DNA of 11,678 bases from NCBI GenBank assembly GCA_027457185.1, contig DAIDTN010000193.1:1-11678 (forward strand). Direction: 5' to 3'. The notes under the pieces were generated by a model, which made no database searches, had not been told where the DNA came from, and was given only the letters and a program-made list of their open reading frames with translations. Source of the DNA: Burkholderiales bacterium. GTDB lineage: Bacteria; Pseudomonadota; Gammaproteobacteria; Burkholderiales; SG8-39. Position numbers and translations under genes: made by a program. The number at the start of each line of letters is the position of its first letter. Position 1 is the stretch's first letter. Below are positions 1 through 6,632 of this stretch, one piece after another.

Positions 1-355
1 CGCTCGCGATGAGCTGGGCCAGGCGTTCGCCCTCCAGACGCTCCGGGATCGCGGCGACATCGACCTCCGGGTTCAGTTGCGCCAGTGTGTCCTTGCCCGA
101 GTAGGCTTTTGCCCGGCCCACCGCCGCCGTGGTGTGCAGAAGCTGGCGCTGCAGATTGGTGAGATCGACTGAATCGCCGTCGGCGAGCGTAATGCGCCCG
201 ACACCGCCCGAGGCAAGGTACATGGCCGCAGGTGAGCCCAGGCCGCCGGCGCCGATAACCAGCGCATGCGCCGCAAGCAGTTTCTCCTGGCCTTCGATGC
301 CGATCTCGGGCAGCAGGATGTGCCTGCTGTAGCGCAGCAGCTGATCGTCATTCAT
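1..355 (-). CDS. moeB: HesA/MoeB/ThiF family E1-like adenylyltransferase, 3' end outside the window
   Basis: Proteins of this family adenylate the C-terminal Gly-Gly of a small sulfur carrier (MoaD or ThiS) with ATP, for molybdopterin or thiazole synthesis in the cytoplasm. The first 118 codons are visible and open to the window edge. The start MNDDQLLRYSRHILLPEIG is the usual N-terminus of this family. A Rossmann nucleotide loop GAGGLGS lies at residues 35-41, followed by a DGD motif at 59-61 and NLQRQ at 67-71, the ATP-contacting stretch of MoeB and ThiF. The C-terminal zinc cysteines and catalytic cysteine lie outside the window, so MoeB and ThiF cannot be told apart; the symbol is a family-level choice. 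It is the last visible gene of the gpmA-envC-ctpA series. An AGGA at about 12 bases before the ATG at 355 is a weak ribosome site. Confidence 0.9.
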   Translation of the reverse strand, partial: MNDDQLLRYSRHILLPEIGIEGQEKLLAAHALVIGAGGLGSPAAMYLASGGVGRITLADGDSVDLTNLQRQLLHTTAAVGRAKAYSGKDTLAQLNPEVDVAAIPERLEGERLAQLIAS

Positions 356-416
356 GGAGCGGGAAATCCTAAGCGCCAAGCGTTAGCCGAGGACCCGCCT
401 CGCCCTGCCATCGGCG

Positions 417-524
417 CTAGTGTCCCTCGAGGATCTTCAGGCCCTTGAGCATATTGATGGCCTGAATCAGCTGATAGTCCTTGTCCGAGCCGAATTCAAT
501 CGGCTTGCTCGGCGCCTCGGTATT
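417..524 (-). other. In-frame continuation of ctpA beyond its stop codon (lost C-terminal tail)
   Basis: Directly after the ctpA TAA the same reading frame stays open for 35 codons to a TAG at 417-419. The reading ends in DYQLIQAINMLKGLKILEGH. From memory of the family, S41 proteases of proteobacteria often end in a stretch of the form D-x-Q-L-x-x-A-x-x-L-L-K-G, so this looks like the original C-terminus. Of the 35 codons, 28 end in G or C, matching the coding bias of the window. No frame change is needed, so one base substitution making TAA explains it. The segment is either a lost tail, a readthrough extension or a sequence error. Confidence 0.7.
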
Positions 525-1790
525 TTAGCTCCCGGGCTGGTCGCCGGATGGCGCCGCGGGTTTGTTTGCGCCTGCGGCAGGGTCCTTGTCGTTCGACAGG
601 TGCTTGTTGAGGTCAGCTTCGCGCAGGAACGCGTGCGCATCGATGCCGGGTTCTTCGACAACGATGTCCGGGGTGATGCCCTTGGCCTGGATCGAACGGC
701 CGCTGGGCGTGTAATAACGCGCGGTGGTCAGTTTGATCGCGGTGTTGTTGCCCAGCGGCATAATCGTCTGTACCGACCCTTTGCCGAAAGTCTGGGTGCC
801 CATGATCAAGGCGCGCTTGTGGTCCTGCAGCGCGCCCGCCACGATTTCAGAGGCGGAAGCGGTGCCGCCGTTCACCAGCACCACCATGGGCACGGTTTTG
901 ACCGCCGGGGGCAGGCTCTTCAGATAGTCATCGCTGCTTCCGCGCAGATAGTCCTCGGTGCGGGCGAGGTACTTGCGCTTGGCGTCCTCGGTGCGGCCGT
1001 CGGTTGTGACCACGACGGAGTTAGGCGGCAAGAACGCGGCGGCAATGCCGACCGCCCCGTTGAGCAGTCCGCCCGGGTCGTTGCGCAGGTCCAGCACCAG
1101 GCCCTTGAGCGGAGCTTTCTTGTAAAGGGCGTCGATCTGTTGCACCAGGTTCTCGCCGGAACGCTCCTGAAACTGCACCACGCGCACGTAGCCGTAGCCC
1201 GGCTGAATTATCTTTGAGCGGACACTCTGCACCTTGATTACAGCTCGCTCAAGGGTGAACTCCAGCGGCTTGGACTCGCCCTTGCGCAGCACGGTAATCT
1301 TGATTGACGTGTTGGGCTTGCCGCGCATGCGCTTTACCGCGTCGTTCAGGCTCATGCCTTTCACCGGCGTTTCGTCCAGTCGGATGATCAGGTCGCCCGG
1401 TTTGATGCCGGCTTTGAAAGCCGGCGTGCCTTCGATCGGTGAAATTACTTTTACGAACCCGTCCTCCATGCCGACCTCGATACCCAGGCCGCCGAACTCG
1501 CCTTGCGTGCCTACCTGCAGCTCGCGGTAAGCGTCACGGTCCAGGTAGGCGGAGTGCGGATCCAGGCCGGAGAGCATGCCGTTGATCGCCGCTGCGATGA
1601 GCGTCTTATCCGCGACCGGCTCGACATAACTGCTCTTGATCGCGCCGAACACTTCGGCAAACGCGCGCAACGCGTCCACCGGCAGCGGTGAGGTCGCCTT
1701 CTGGGCAATCGCCGAGTAATTGAGCGAAAGCAGCACGCCGGCCATGACTCCCAGCAGAACCAGCCCGAACTTGTGTAACTTGCTCTTCAT
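525..1790 (-). CDS. ctpA: Carboxy-terminal processing protease (S41 family, CtpA), tail cut by an in-frame stop
   Basis: A periplasmic serine protease that trims or degrades envelope proteins from their C-termini, often peptidoglycan hydrolases or their regulators. From the ATG at 1790 it has 421 residues. An N-terminal signal or anchor (about 7-27) is followed by the pre-PDZ motif GLDPHSAYL (75-83), a PDZ domain (about 95-180) and the S41 domain. The catalytic pair is Ser312 in GGTASASEIVAGAL and Lys337 in FGKGSVQ, with Gln341 four residues on. I prefer the ATG at 1790 because AGAGGGG lies about 11 bases upstream; the GTG at 1802 almost touches that site. The gene begins 16 bases after envC. 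The TAA at 525-527 falls in a Pro/Ala-rich linker, and the same frame then continues for 35 coding-like codons (separate entry). The protease core is complete, so activity is likely kept. Confidence 0.95.
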   Translation of the reverse strand: MKSKLHKFGLVLLGVMAGVLLSLNYSAIAQKATSPLPVDALRAFAEVFGAIKSSYVEPVADKTLIAAAINGMLSGLDPHSAYLDRDAYRELQVGTQGEFGGLGIEVGMEDGFVKVISPIEGTPAFKAGIKPGDLIIRLDETPVKGMSLNDAVKRMRGKPNTSIKITVLRKGESKPLEFTLERAVIKVQSVRSKIIQPGYGYVRVVQFQERSGENLVQQIDALYKKAPLKGLVLDLRNDPGGLLNGAVGIAAAFLPPNSVVVTTDGRTEDAKRKYLARTEDYLRGSSDDYLKSLPPAVKTVPMVVLVNGGTASASEIVAGALQDHKRALIMGTQTFGKGSVQTIMPLGNNTAIKLTTARYYTPSGRSIQAKGITPDIVVEEPGIDAHAFLREADLNKHLSNDKDPAAGANKPAAPSGDQPGS

Positions 1791-1806
1791 AACAGACACC
1801 ACCCCT

Positions 1807-3033
1807 CTACTTCAAAGACACCCAGCTCAACGGATCGACGGCTTTGCCTCGATAGCGAATTTCGAAGTATAAACCCGAATCCGGGTTGCCGCCGCTGTTG
1901 CCGACCGTTGTCACCACATCGCCTGCCGCGACTGTATCGCCGACCTGCTTGAGCAGCGCCTCGTTATCGCCATAGATGGTGAGGTAGCCCTGGCCATGGT
2001 CGATGATCATCAGATTACCGAAGCCGCGCATCCAGTCGGCGAACACCACGCGGCCGGCAGCGACCGCACGCACCTCCTGACCGGTAGTGCCATGAATAAA
2101 CAAACCCTTCCAGGTCAGCCGGCCGCCACTACGTGGACCGCCGAAGCGGTTCATTAGTTCCCCGCGGATCGGCAGCCTGAGCTTGCCTTTGAGCGAGGCG
2201 AACGCCACGTGGCCGCGACCGGGTTCCGGCAGTTTTTCGTTGCGCGGGCCGCCCGGCCGGGGAGGCGCAACCTTTCCCAGCTCATCGACCAGGCGCGACA
2301 GCCGCGCTTCGTCGCGCTGCAATGATTTTATCTGGCGGCGTTGCGAGCGGATCTGTGTCGCCAGCCGCGCCAGCACGCGGCGCCGCTCCTTCTGCTGCGC
2401 CAGCAACTCGTTGCGGGTATCACGCTGCCGCGTCTCCAGTTCCGCCAATTCGGCGCTTTTGCCGCGCGCCTCGCGTGCGAGTTGCGCCAGCCCGGCGAGG
2501 CTGGATCGCAGCGCGCGGATGGAATCGGCCTGGGCGCGCGAGATGTAGGTGTAGTAGTGCAGTTCGCGCGCGGTCTGATTCGGGTCCCGCCCGGACAGCA
2601 GCAGCCTCAGGTAATCCTGCCGTCCCGAGGCGTAGCGCATGGCCAACAATTGCCCGAGCTCGCGCTGCTGCAAGTCGATCGTAGTCTCAAGCGTGCGCGA
2701 CTGCGCGCCCATGCGCACAAGGTCGGCGCGCGCCGCGCGCTGCTTCGCGCCGATATTGCGCAGAATGCGATTGGCTTCTGACACGCCGCGTTCCGATGCG
2801 CGCAGTCCGTCGCTCGCTTCCGATCGGTGTTCCTCGGCGCCGCTGAGATTTTTCTTCAGCGTTTCGATGCGGCCGTGCAGCGCCTCGAGGTCGGCCTTGT
2901 CGACGGCGTATGCCGCCGGCGCGACGATCAGCGCCAAGGCCGCAAAGAAACACTTGGCGCAAAGGACGCGCAGGGCACGGCGGAAGCTCGAATCGCTGTT
3001 CCGCGCCCCGCGCGCCACCCGCGCCGGATTCAA
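1807..3033 (-). CDS. envC: Murein hydrolase activator EnvC (coiled coil plus degenerate LytM domain)
   Basis: EnvC is a periplasmic activator of the septal amidases (AmiA/AmiB type) that split daughter-cell peptidoglycan; it does not cut murein itself. The product has 408 residues. An n-region is followed by a hydrophobic core and APAAYA with likely cleavage after residue 43. Long, Arg/Glu-rich coiled coils span about 44-255, then a Pro/Gly linker, then a LytM (M23) domain at about 282-405. The LytM zinc ligands are absent: the usual HxH strand reads SGLYFEIR (386-393), as in E. coli EnvC (SLYFEIR). TWKG (307-310) and FADW (331-334) also match EnvC. The start is TTG at 3033, overlapping the gpmA TGA as TTGA; a GTG at 3018 is an alternative that also keeps the signal peptide. 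Translational coupling to gpmA is likely. Confidence 0.93.
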   Translation of the reverse strand: MNPARVARGARNSDSSFRRALRVLCAKCFFAALALIVAPAAYAVDKADLEALHGRIETLKKNLSGAEEHRSEASDGLRASERGVSEANRILRNIGAKQRAARADLVRMGAQSRTLETTIDLQQRELGQLLAMRYASGRQDYLRLLLSGRDPNQTARELHYYTYISRAQADSIRALRSSLAGLAQLAREARGKSAELAELETRQRDTRNELLAQQKERRRVLARLATQIRSQRRQIKSLQRDEARLSRLVDELGKVAPPRPGGPRNEKLPEPGRGHVAFASLKGKLRLPIRGELMNRFGGPRSGGRLTWKGLFIHGTTGQEVRAVAAGRVVFADWMRGFGNLMIIDHGQGYLTIYGDNEALLKQVGDTVAAGDVVTTVGNSGGNPDSGLYFEIRYRGKAVDPLSWVSLK

Positions 3034-3779
3034 GCCTTCGCCTTGCCCTGGTTCGCGACTGCCAACATCGCTTTTTCGACTTCAGCCGCATCGCCGAGAT
3101 AGTAGTGGCGCAGGGGCTTGAGGACGTCGTCCAGCTCGTACACGAGAGGCACCCCGGTGGGGATATTTAGGCCGACGATATCCTGGTCGCTTACCTTGTC
3201 CAGGTACTTCACCAGCGCGCGGATGGAATTGCCGTGCGCGGCGATGAGCACGCGCTTGCCCGCCCGTATGTCCGGGGCGATGGCCTGGTTCCAATAGGGC
3301 AGCACGCGCGCTACGGTATCCTTGAGGCACTCGGTAAACGGCAGCTGGCTAGGCGCGAGTCCGCGGTAGCGCGGGTCGTTGCCGGGACAGCGCGGATCGT
3401 CTGCGCTGAGCGCTGGCGGCGGCACATCGTAGCTGCGGCGCCAGGCGAGCACTTGCTCGTCGCCGAACTTGGCCGCGGTTTCCGCCTTGTTCAGGCCCTG
3501 CAGCGCGCCGTAGTGGCGCTCGTTCAGTCGCCAGGAATGCAGCACCGGTATCCACATCAGGTCCATGCGCTCCAGCGCCAGCCACAGGGTCTTGATCGCG
3601 CGCCTAAGCACCGAAGTGTGTGCCAGGTCGAACACGAGACCCGCCTCCCGCATCAACTCGCCCGCCTTTCCCGCCTCCTCCACGCCTTTCGCCGTCAGAT
3701 CGACGTCGGTCCAGCCGGTAAAGCGGTTTTCCTTGTTCCAGACGGACTCGCCGTGCCTGAGCAGAATGACTTTTTTCAT
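3030..3779 (-). CDS. gpmA: 2,3-bisphosphoglycerate-dependent phosphoglycerate mutase
   Basis: Interconverts 3-phosphoglycerate and 2-phosphoglycerate in glycolysis and gluconeogenesis through a phosphohistidine intermediate. The 249-residue length is close to E. coli GpmA (250). The catalytic RHG motif is at 8-10 (His9), with ESVWNKENRFTGWTDVDLT following. Glu87 lies in LNERHYG and the second catalytic His182 in AAHGNSIRALVKYLD. The frame stays open upstream to 3971, but that extension has no family similarity. MKKVILLRHG is the standard start, and an AAGGA lies about 5 bases before the ATG at 3779. It heads the minus-strand operon with envC, ctpA and moeB. In E. coli the gene at this position, beside envC and divergent from yibN, is the unrelated gpmM, so this looks like replacement by an analogous enzyme. 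Confidence 0.97.
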   Translation of the reverse strand: MKKVILLRHGESVWNKENRFTGWTDVDLTAKGVEEAGKAGELMREAGLVFDLAHTSVLRRAIKTLWLALERMDLMWIPVLHSWRLNERHYGALQGLNKAETAAKFGDEQVLAWRRSYDVPPPALSADDPRCPGNDPRYRGLAPSQLPFTECLKDTVARVLPYWNQAIAPDIRAGKRVLIAAHGNSIRALVKYLDKVSDQDIVGLNIPTGVPLVYELDDVLKPLRHYYLGDAAEVEKAMLAVANQGKAKA

Positions 3780-3792
3780 GGAGGTCCTTTTT

Positions 3793-3806
3793 TTACCGTA
3801 CGGTAA
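3793..3806. promoter_or_regulatory. Perfect 14-bp palindrome upstream of gpmA
   Basis: TTACCGTACGGTAA is a perfect palindrome. It ends 14 bases before the gpmA start codon, between the AT-rich core and the ribosome site. The position would suit an operator or a small hairpin in the gpmA leader. About one perfect 14-bp palindrome is expected by chance in a window this size, so only its position gives it weight. No regulator is recognised. Confidence 0.35.
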
Positions 3807-3812
3807 GCCCGC

Positions 3813-3830
3813 GAATATTTTATAATATTC
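3813..3830. promoter_or_regulatory. AT-rich dyad with -10-like sequences for the divergent gpmA and rhodanese operons
   Basis: GAATATT and AATATTC form an inverted repeat around a TTAT spacer. On the plus strand it holds a consensus TATAAT (3821-3826); on the minus strand it holds TATAAA. It is the only strongly AT-rich patch between the divergent genes, so both promoters may use it. No good -35 hexamer stands at 16-18 bases on either side, so the assignment is tentative. The plus transcript would carry a leader of about 155 bases. Confidence 0.4.
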
Positions 3831-3863
3831 CGGCATCTGAAACCGTGCACGGGCTGCCTCGGC

Positions 3864-3882
3864 CCAGATATTTCCGATCTGG
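3864..3882. repeat. Inverted repeat CCAGAT-N7-ATCTGG in the rhodanese leader
   Basis: Two 6-base arms lie around a 7-base spacer, a 19-bp operator-like or hairpin-forming element. It lies downstream of the possible TATAAT of the rhodanese operon. Two more short perfect palindromes lie nearby: CCGTGCACGG at 3843-3852 and GCTGCGCGCAGC at 3910-3921. Elements of this size can occur by chance in GC-rich DNA. Confidence 0.25.
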
Positions 3883-3989
3883 CGGATAAACCAGGGGCCG
3901 TCGGGGCGCGCTGCGCGCAGCATGACGCCGATCGACAGGACGGGCGAAATCTCCGGCGCTATTCCGGCCAAACAACATTAGGAGCAGGC

Positions 3990-4397
3990 GTGAAATTCGT
4001 AATGGACAATGTTTTCCTCGTCGCGGTCGCCGTCATCAGCGGCGCGATGCTGGTGTGGCCGCTGCTGCGGCGCGGCGCGGGCGGCCCGTCGGTCACTACG
4101 CTGGAGGCGACGCAGATGATCAACCGCCAGGATGCGCTGGTGCTCGACGTGCGTGAGCAGGCCGAGTTCGCGCAGGCGCACATCCTCAATGCGCGCGGGC
4201 TGCCGCTGTCGCAGCTCGAGGCGCGGATCGGCGACATCGAGAAATTCAAGGACAAGCCGTTGATCCTGTATTGCGCCACCGACAACCGTTCGAGTACAGC
4301 CGCCGCAACGCTGAAAAAGCGCGGCTTTTCCAACGTAGTCGTTCTGAGTGGCGGATTTGCGGCCTGGCAGCAAGCCGGTCTGCCGGTGCAGAAATAG
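3990..4397 (+). CDS. Membrane-anchored rhodanese-like domain protein (YibN-like)
   Basis: A single-domain sulfurtransferase-type protein of 135 residues held at the inner membrane. A hydrophobic segment lies at about 6-26 (VFLVAVAVISGAMLVWPLL), and the rhodanese domain fills about 35-133. The active-site Cys95 is followed by the loop CATDNRS (95-101), so unlike E. coli YibN it keeps a recognisable catalytic cysteine loop. LDVREQAEF (52-60) and GGFAAWQQAGLP (121-132) are standard rhodanese flanks. The start is GTG at 3990 with GGAG five bases upstream; the in-frame ATG at 4002 is too far from that site. It leads the series with grxC (8-base gap), secB, the SH3 gene and gpsA. The sulfur donor and acceptor are unknown. 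Confidence 0.93.
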   Translation: MKFVMDNVFLVAVAVISGAMLVWPLLRRGAGGPSVTTLEATQMINRQDALVLDVREQAEFAQAHILNARGLPLSQLEARIGDIEKFKDKPLILYCATDNRSSTAAATLKKRGFSNVVVLSGGFAAWQQAGLPVQK

Positions 4398-4405
4398 GCG
4401 CATTT

Positions 4406-4669
4406 ATGCCAACGATCCGCATGTACAGCACTGCCGTGTGCCCGTTCTGCCAGCGCGCCGAAATGCTGCTCAAGTCGAAGGGGGTCGCCGAGATCGAGAA
4501 AATCCGCGTTGACCTAGACTCGGCGCGCCGCGACGAGATGATGCAGAGGACCGGCAGGCGCACCGTGCCGCAGATCTACATCGGTGAGGTTCACGTCGGC
4601 GGTTTCGATGATCTGGCCGCGCTTGATCGTGCCGGCAAGCTCGATGCGCTGCTGCTGGGCCAAGCCTGA
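4406..4669 (+). CDS. grxC: Glutaredoxin 3
   Basis: A small cytoplasmic thiol-disulfide oxidoreductase that uses glutathione to reduce protein disulfides and mixed disulfides. The 87-residue length fits GrxC (E. coli 83). The dithiol active site CPFC is at 12-15, after MPTIRMYSTAV. The cis-proline motif TVPQIYI and the glutathione-binding GGFDDL follow in their usual order. The ATG at 4406 was chosen because it gives the family N-terminus; an upstream in-frame extension reads through the rhodanese gene in another frame and has no support. The ribosome site is weak (AGGCG overlapping the rhodanese stop), which suggests coupling to the gene 8 bases upstream. The rhodanese-grxC-secB order matches E. 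coli. Confidence 0.96.
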   Translation: MPTIRMYSTAVCPFCQRAEMLLKSKGVAEIEKIRVDLDSARRDEMMQRTGRRTVPQIYIGEVHVGGFDDLAALDRAGKLDALLLGQA

Positions 4670-4703
4670 CCGCAGCGTTTTACTTTCAATCACTGGAACA
4701 AAA

Positions 4704-5168
4704 ATGGACCAAGCGCAGCAGCCGACATTCGGCATCGAGAAGATTTACGTCAAGGACCTGTCACTGGAAATTCCGCATGCGCCCGAAGTGTTCCTCTCGG
4801 GCGAGCAGCCGCAGGTGGATGTGCAGCTGCATAACGAGGGCGCGGCCATTAGCGAGGGACTGTACCAGGTAGTGCTGACGGTGACGGTAACGGCGAAGGC
4901 GGGCGACAAGACCATGTTTCTGGTGGAGGCGGCGCAGGCCGGCATCTTCCAGGTTCGCAACGTGCCGGAATCGGACATCGAGCCCTTGCTTGCTACCGCC
5001 TGCCCCAACATACTTTTTCCGTATGCGCGCGAGGCGGTGTCCGACATCATCGGCCGCGCCGGTTTTCCGCCGGTGTACCTGGCGCCGGTGAATTTCGATG
5101 CGATTTATCTGCAGCGGCTGCAGCAGGCACAGGAGCAGGCCGGGCCGAAAATCGAAATTGCACATTGA
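4704..5168 (+). CDS. secB: Protein-export chaperone SecB
   Basis: SecB is a cytosolic tetrameric chaperone that keeps exported precursors unfolded and hands them to SecA. The product has 154 residues, nearly the same as E. coli SecB (155). Family features are clear: FGIEKIYVKDLSLEIPHAP near the N-terminus, the beta strands VDVQLHN and YQVVLTVTVTAK, EAAQAGIFQV, then CPNILFPYAREAVSDIIGRAGFPP and YLAPVNFDAIY. The ATG at 4704 gives the usual N-terminus and has a modest GGA upstream. It begins 34 bases after grxC, and its TGA is overlapped by a possible TTG start of the next gene. SecB is largely confined to proteobacteria, which supports the taxonomic call. Confidence 0.98.
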   Translation: MDQAQQPTFGIEKIYVKDLSLEIPHAPEVFLSGEQPQVDVQLHNEGAAISEGLYQVVLTVTVTAKAGDKTMFLVEAAQAGIFQVRNVPESDIEPLLATACPNILFPYAREAVSDIIGRAGFPPVYLAPVNFDAIYLQRLQQAQEQAGPKIEIAH

Positions 5169-5185
5169 CAGTATGCGACGACAGG

Positions 5186-5620
5186 ATGCGGCGCTTCCTT
5201 TCCCTGCTTCTGCTGTTCGTCTCGCCGGCGGTTGTGGCGGGGGAATTCCGCTCCATCGGCGACAGTGCGGTGGTGATGTACGACGCACCCTCGGTCAAGG
5301 CGAACAAGCTGTTCGTCGCGAGCAGGTTTTACCCGGTGGAAGTCATCGTGCAGGTCGATAACTGGACCAAGGTGCGCGATGTCGCCGGTGACCTCGCCTG
5401 GGTGGAAAAAAAAGACCTGTCCGACACGCGTACGGTCGTGGTAACGGCGGCGCTCGCGGATGTGCGCCAAACGCCCGATGATGGCGCGCCACTGGTGTTT
5501 CAGGCGCGGCAGGGCGTCGCGCTGGAAGTCGTCGAACTCGGTGCGGGTGACTGGGTCAAGGTGCGCCACAGCGACGGCCAGACCGGATTCGTCCGCGCGA
5601 ACCAAGTCTGGGGATTGTAA
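5186..5620 (+). CDS. Exported protein with two bacterial SH3-like domains
   Basis: A predicted periplasmic protein of 144 residues with no enzyme motif. MRRFLSLLLLFVSPAVVA is a clear signal peptide with cleavage near residue 18. Two SH3-like repeats follow: about 20-82, with NWTKVRD and DLAWVEK, and about 86-143, with DWVKVRHSDGQTGFV. The W-x-K-V-R and G-(F/W)-V spacing is typical of bacterial SH3 (SH3b/SH3_4-type) modules, which often bind peptidoglycan or peptides. I chose the ATG at 5186 for the best signal peptide. A TTG at 5165 overlaps the secB stop as TTGA and would add 7 residues, which suggests coupling. This gene has no counterpart in the matching E. coli cluster. A cell-wall role is inference only. 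Confidence 0.85.
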   Translation: MRRFLSLLLLFVSPAVVAGEFRSIGDSAVVMYDAPSVKANKLFVASRFYPVEVIVQVDNWTKVRDVAGDLAWVEKKDLSDTRTVVVTAALADVRQTPDDGAPLVFQARQGVALEVVELGAGDWVKVRHSDGQTGFVRANQVWGL

Positions 5621-5622
5621 CG

Positions 5623-5642
5623 GCCGGGCGCGCCCGCCCGGC
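5623..5642 (+). other. GC-only hairpin between the SH3 gene and gpsA
   Basis: Arms GCCGGGCG (5623-5630) and CGCCCGGC (5635-5642) pair perfectly over 8 bp around a CGCC loop. The hairpin fills most of the 31-base gap and ends 9 bases before the gpsA ATG. No T run follows, so it is not an intrinsic terminator. It stands where the gpsA ribosome site should be, and no Shine-Dalgarno sequence is visible there. It could lower translation, pause polymerase or protect the mRNA from decay. Confidence 0.5.
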
Positions 5643-5651
5643 TAAACCGCT

Positions 5652-6632
5652 ATGAGGATTACCGTACTCGGTGCCGGTGCCTGGGGCACGGCGATTGCGG
5701 TCAGCCTCAGTGCCAGACATGAGACGGTGCTTTGGGGGCGAGATTCCGAGCAGTGCCGCGCGATCGCGGCCGAGCGCCGCAACGAGCGCTATTTGCCTGA
5801 AATCGCGCTGCCGCCGCAGCTCGCGATCGAGGCCGGATTCGCCGCCGCGGTTTCCGCAGCTGAACTTGTGCTTGTGGCGTCGCCGACCGCGGCGCTTGCC
5901 GGCGTGCTGGCGCGGCTCGTTCCCCTGCGCAAGCCGGTAGTGTGGCTGTGCAAGGGTTTCGAGCCGCAAAGCGCCGAGCTTCCGCATCAGATAGCTGCGC
6001 GTATCCTGCCAGCCGGCAGCGCCTGCGGCGCGTTGTCCGGCCCGAGCTTCGCGCTCGAAGTGGCGCGCGGATTGCCGACGGCACTTACGCTCGCCTCCGC
6101 CGATGCCGGATTCAGCCAAGCCACCGCACGCGCCCTGCACGGCCCGCGCCTGCGCGTCTACTTCAGCAGCGATATCGGCGGAGTTGAGGTCGGTGGCGCG
6201 GTAAAAAACGTCATGGCCATCGCCACCGGCATTGCCGACGGCCTGGGACTGGGCGCCAACGCGGGCGCGGCCCTGATCACCCGCGGACTGGCCGAAATCA
6301 CGCGCCTGGGGGTGAGGCTGGGCGGGCGTCCTGAAACTTTCACCGGGCTCACCGGCGCCGGCGATTTGATCCTGACCTGTACCGGCGAGTTGTCGCGCAA
6401 CCGGCGTGTCGGCCTCGGCCTCGCGCAAGGCAAGAAGCTGGCGGACATCCTGCGCGAACTGGGGCATGTGGCCGAGGGCGTATATACCGCGGCGGCCGTG
6501 GAAAAGCGCGCTTCGCAGCTGGGCATCGATATGCCGATCACGCAGGCGGTCTGCGCCGTCCTGTTCGGCGGGGTTGCGCCGCGCGAAGCGGTGGAACAAT
6601 TGCTCGCGCGTGACCCCAAGGGCGAGACCTAG
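5652..6632 (+). CDS. gpsA: NAD(P)-dependent glycerol-3-phosphate dehydrogenase
   Basis: Reduces dihydroxyacetone phosphate to sn-glycerol 3-phosphate, the backbone for phospholipid synthesis, in the cytoplasm. The 326 residues compare with 339 in E. coli. The N-terminal Rossmann loop GAGAWGTA is at 7-14. Lys101 in CKGFEP and LSGPSFALEVARGLPTA (128-144) are family motifs. The catalytic Lys185 lies in GGAVKNVMAIATGIADGLGLG, and FTGLTGAGDLILTCTGELSRNRRVG (230-254) follows. The ATG at 5652 starts exactly at the Rossmann strand MRITVLGAGAWG. No Shine-Dalgarno sequence is seen before it; a strong hairpin occupies that place. It closes the rhodanese-grxC-secB-SH3 series and faces trmL tail to tail across 37 bases. 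Confidence 0.97.
   Translation: MRITVLGAGAWGTAIAVSLSARHETVLWGRDSEQCRAIAAERRNERYLPEIALPPQLAIEAGFAAAVSAAELVLVASPTAALAGVLARLVPLRKPVVWLCKGFEPQSAELPHQIAARILPAGSACGALSGPSFALEVARGLPTALTLASADAGFSQATARALHGPRLRVYFSSDIGGVEVGGAVKNVMAIATGIADGLGLGANAGAALITRGLAEITRLGVRLGGRPETFTGLTGAGDLILTCTGELSRNRRVGLGLAQGKKLADILRELGHVAEGVYTAAAVEKRASQLGIDMPITQAVCAVLFGGVAPREAVEQLLARDPKGET

Noticed and set aside
420..1217. A 265-codon plus-strand frame opposite ctpA
   Set aside because: It lies antisense to well-conserved ctpA motifs and shows no domain; it is an effect of GC-rich third positions.
3780..3971. An N-terminal extension of gpmA of about 64 codons
   Set aside because: The frame is open but unlike any mutase N-terminus; MKKVILLRHG with a ribosome site fixes the start at 3779.
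5556..6599. A 347-codon minus-strand frame opposite gpsA
   Set aside because: It covers gpsA almost exactly in antisense; the gpsA motifs settle the strand.
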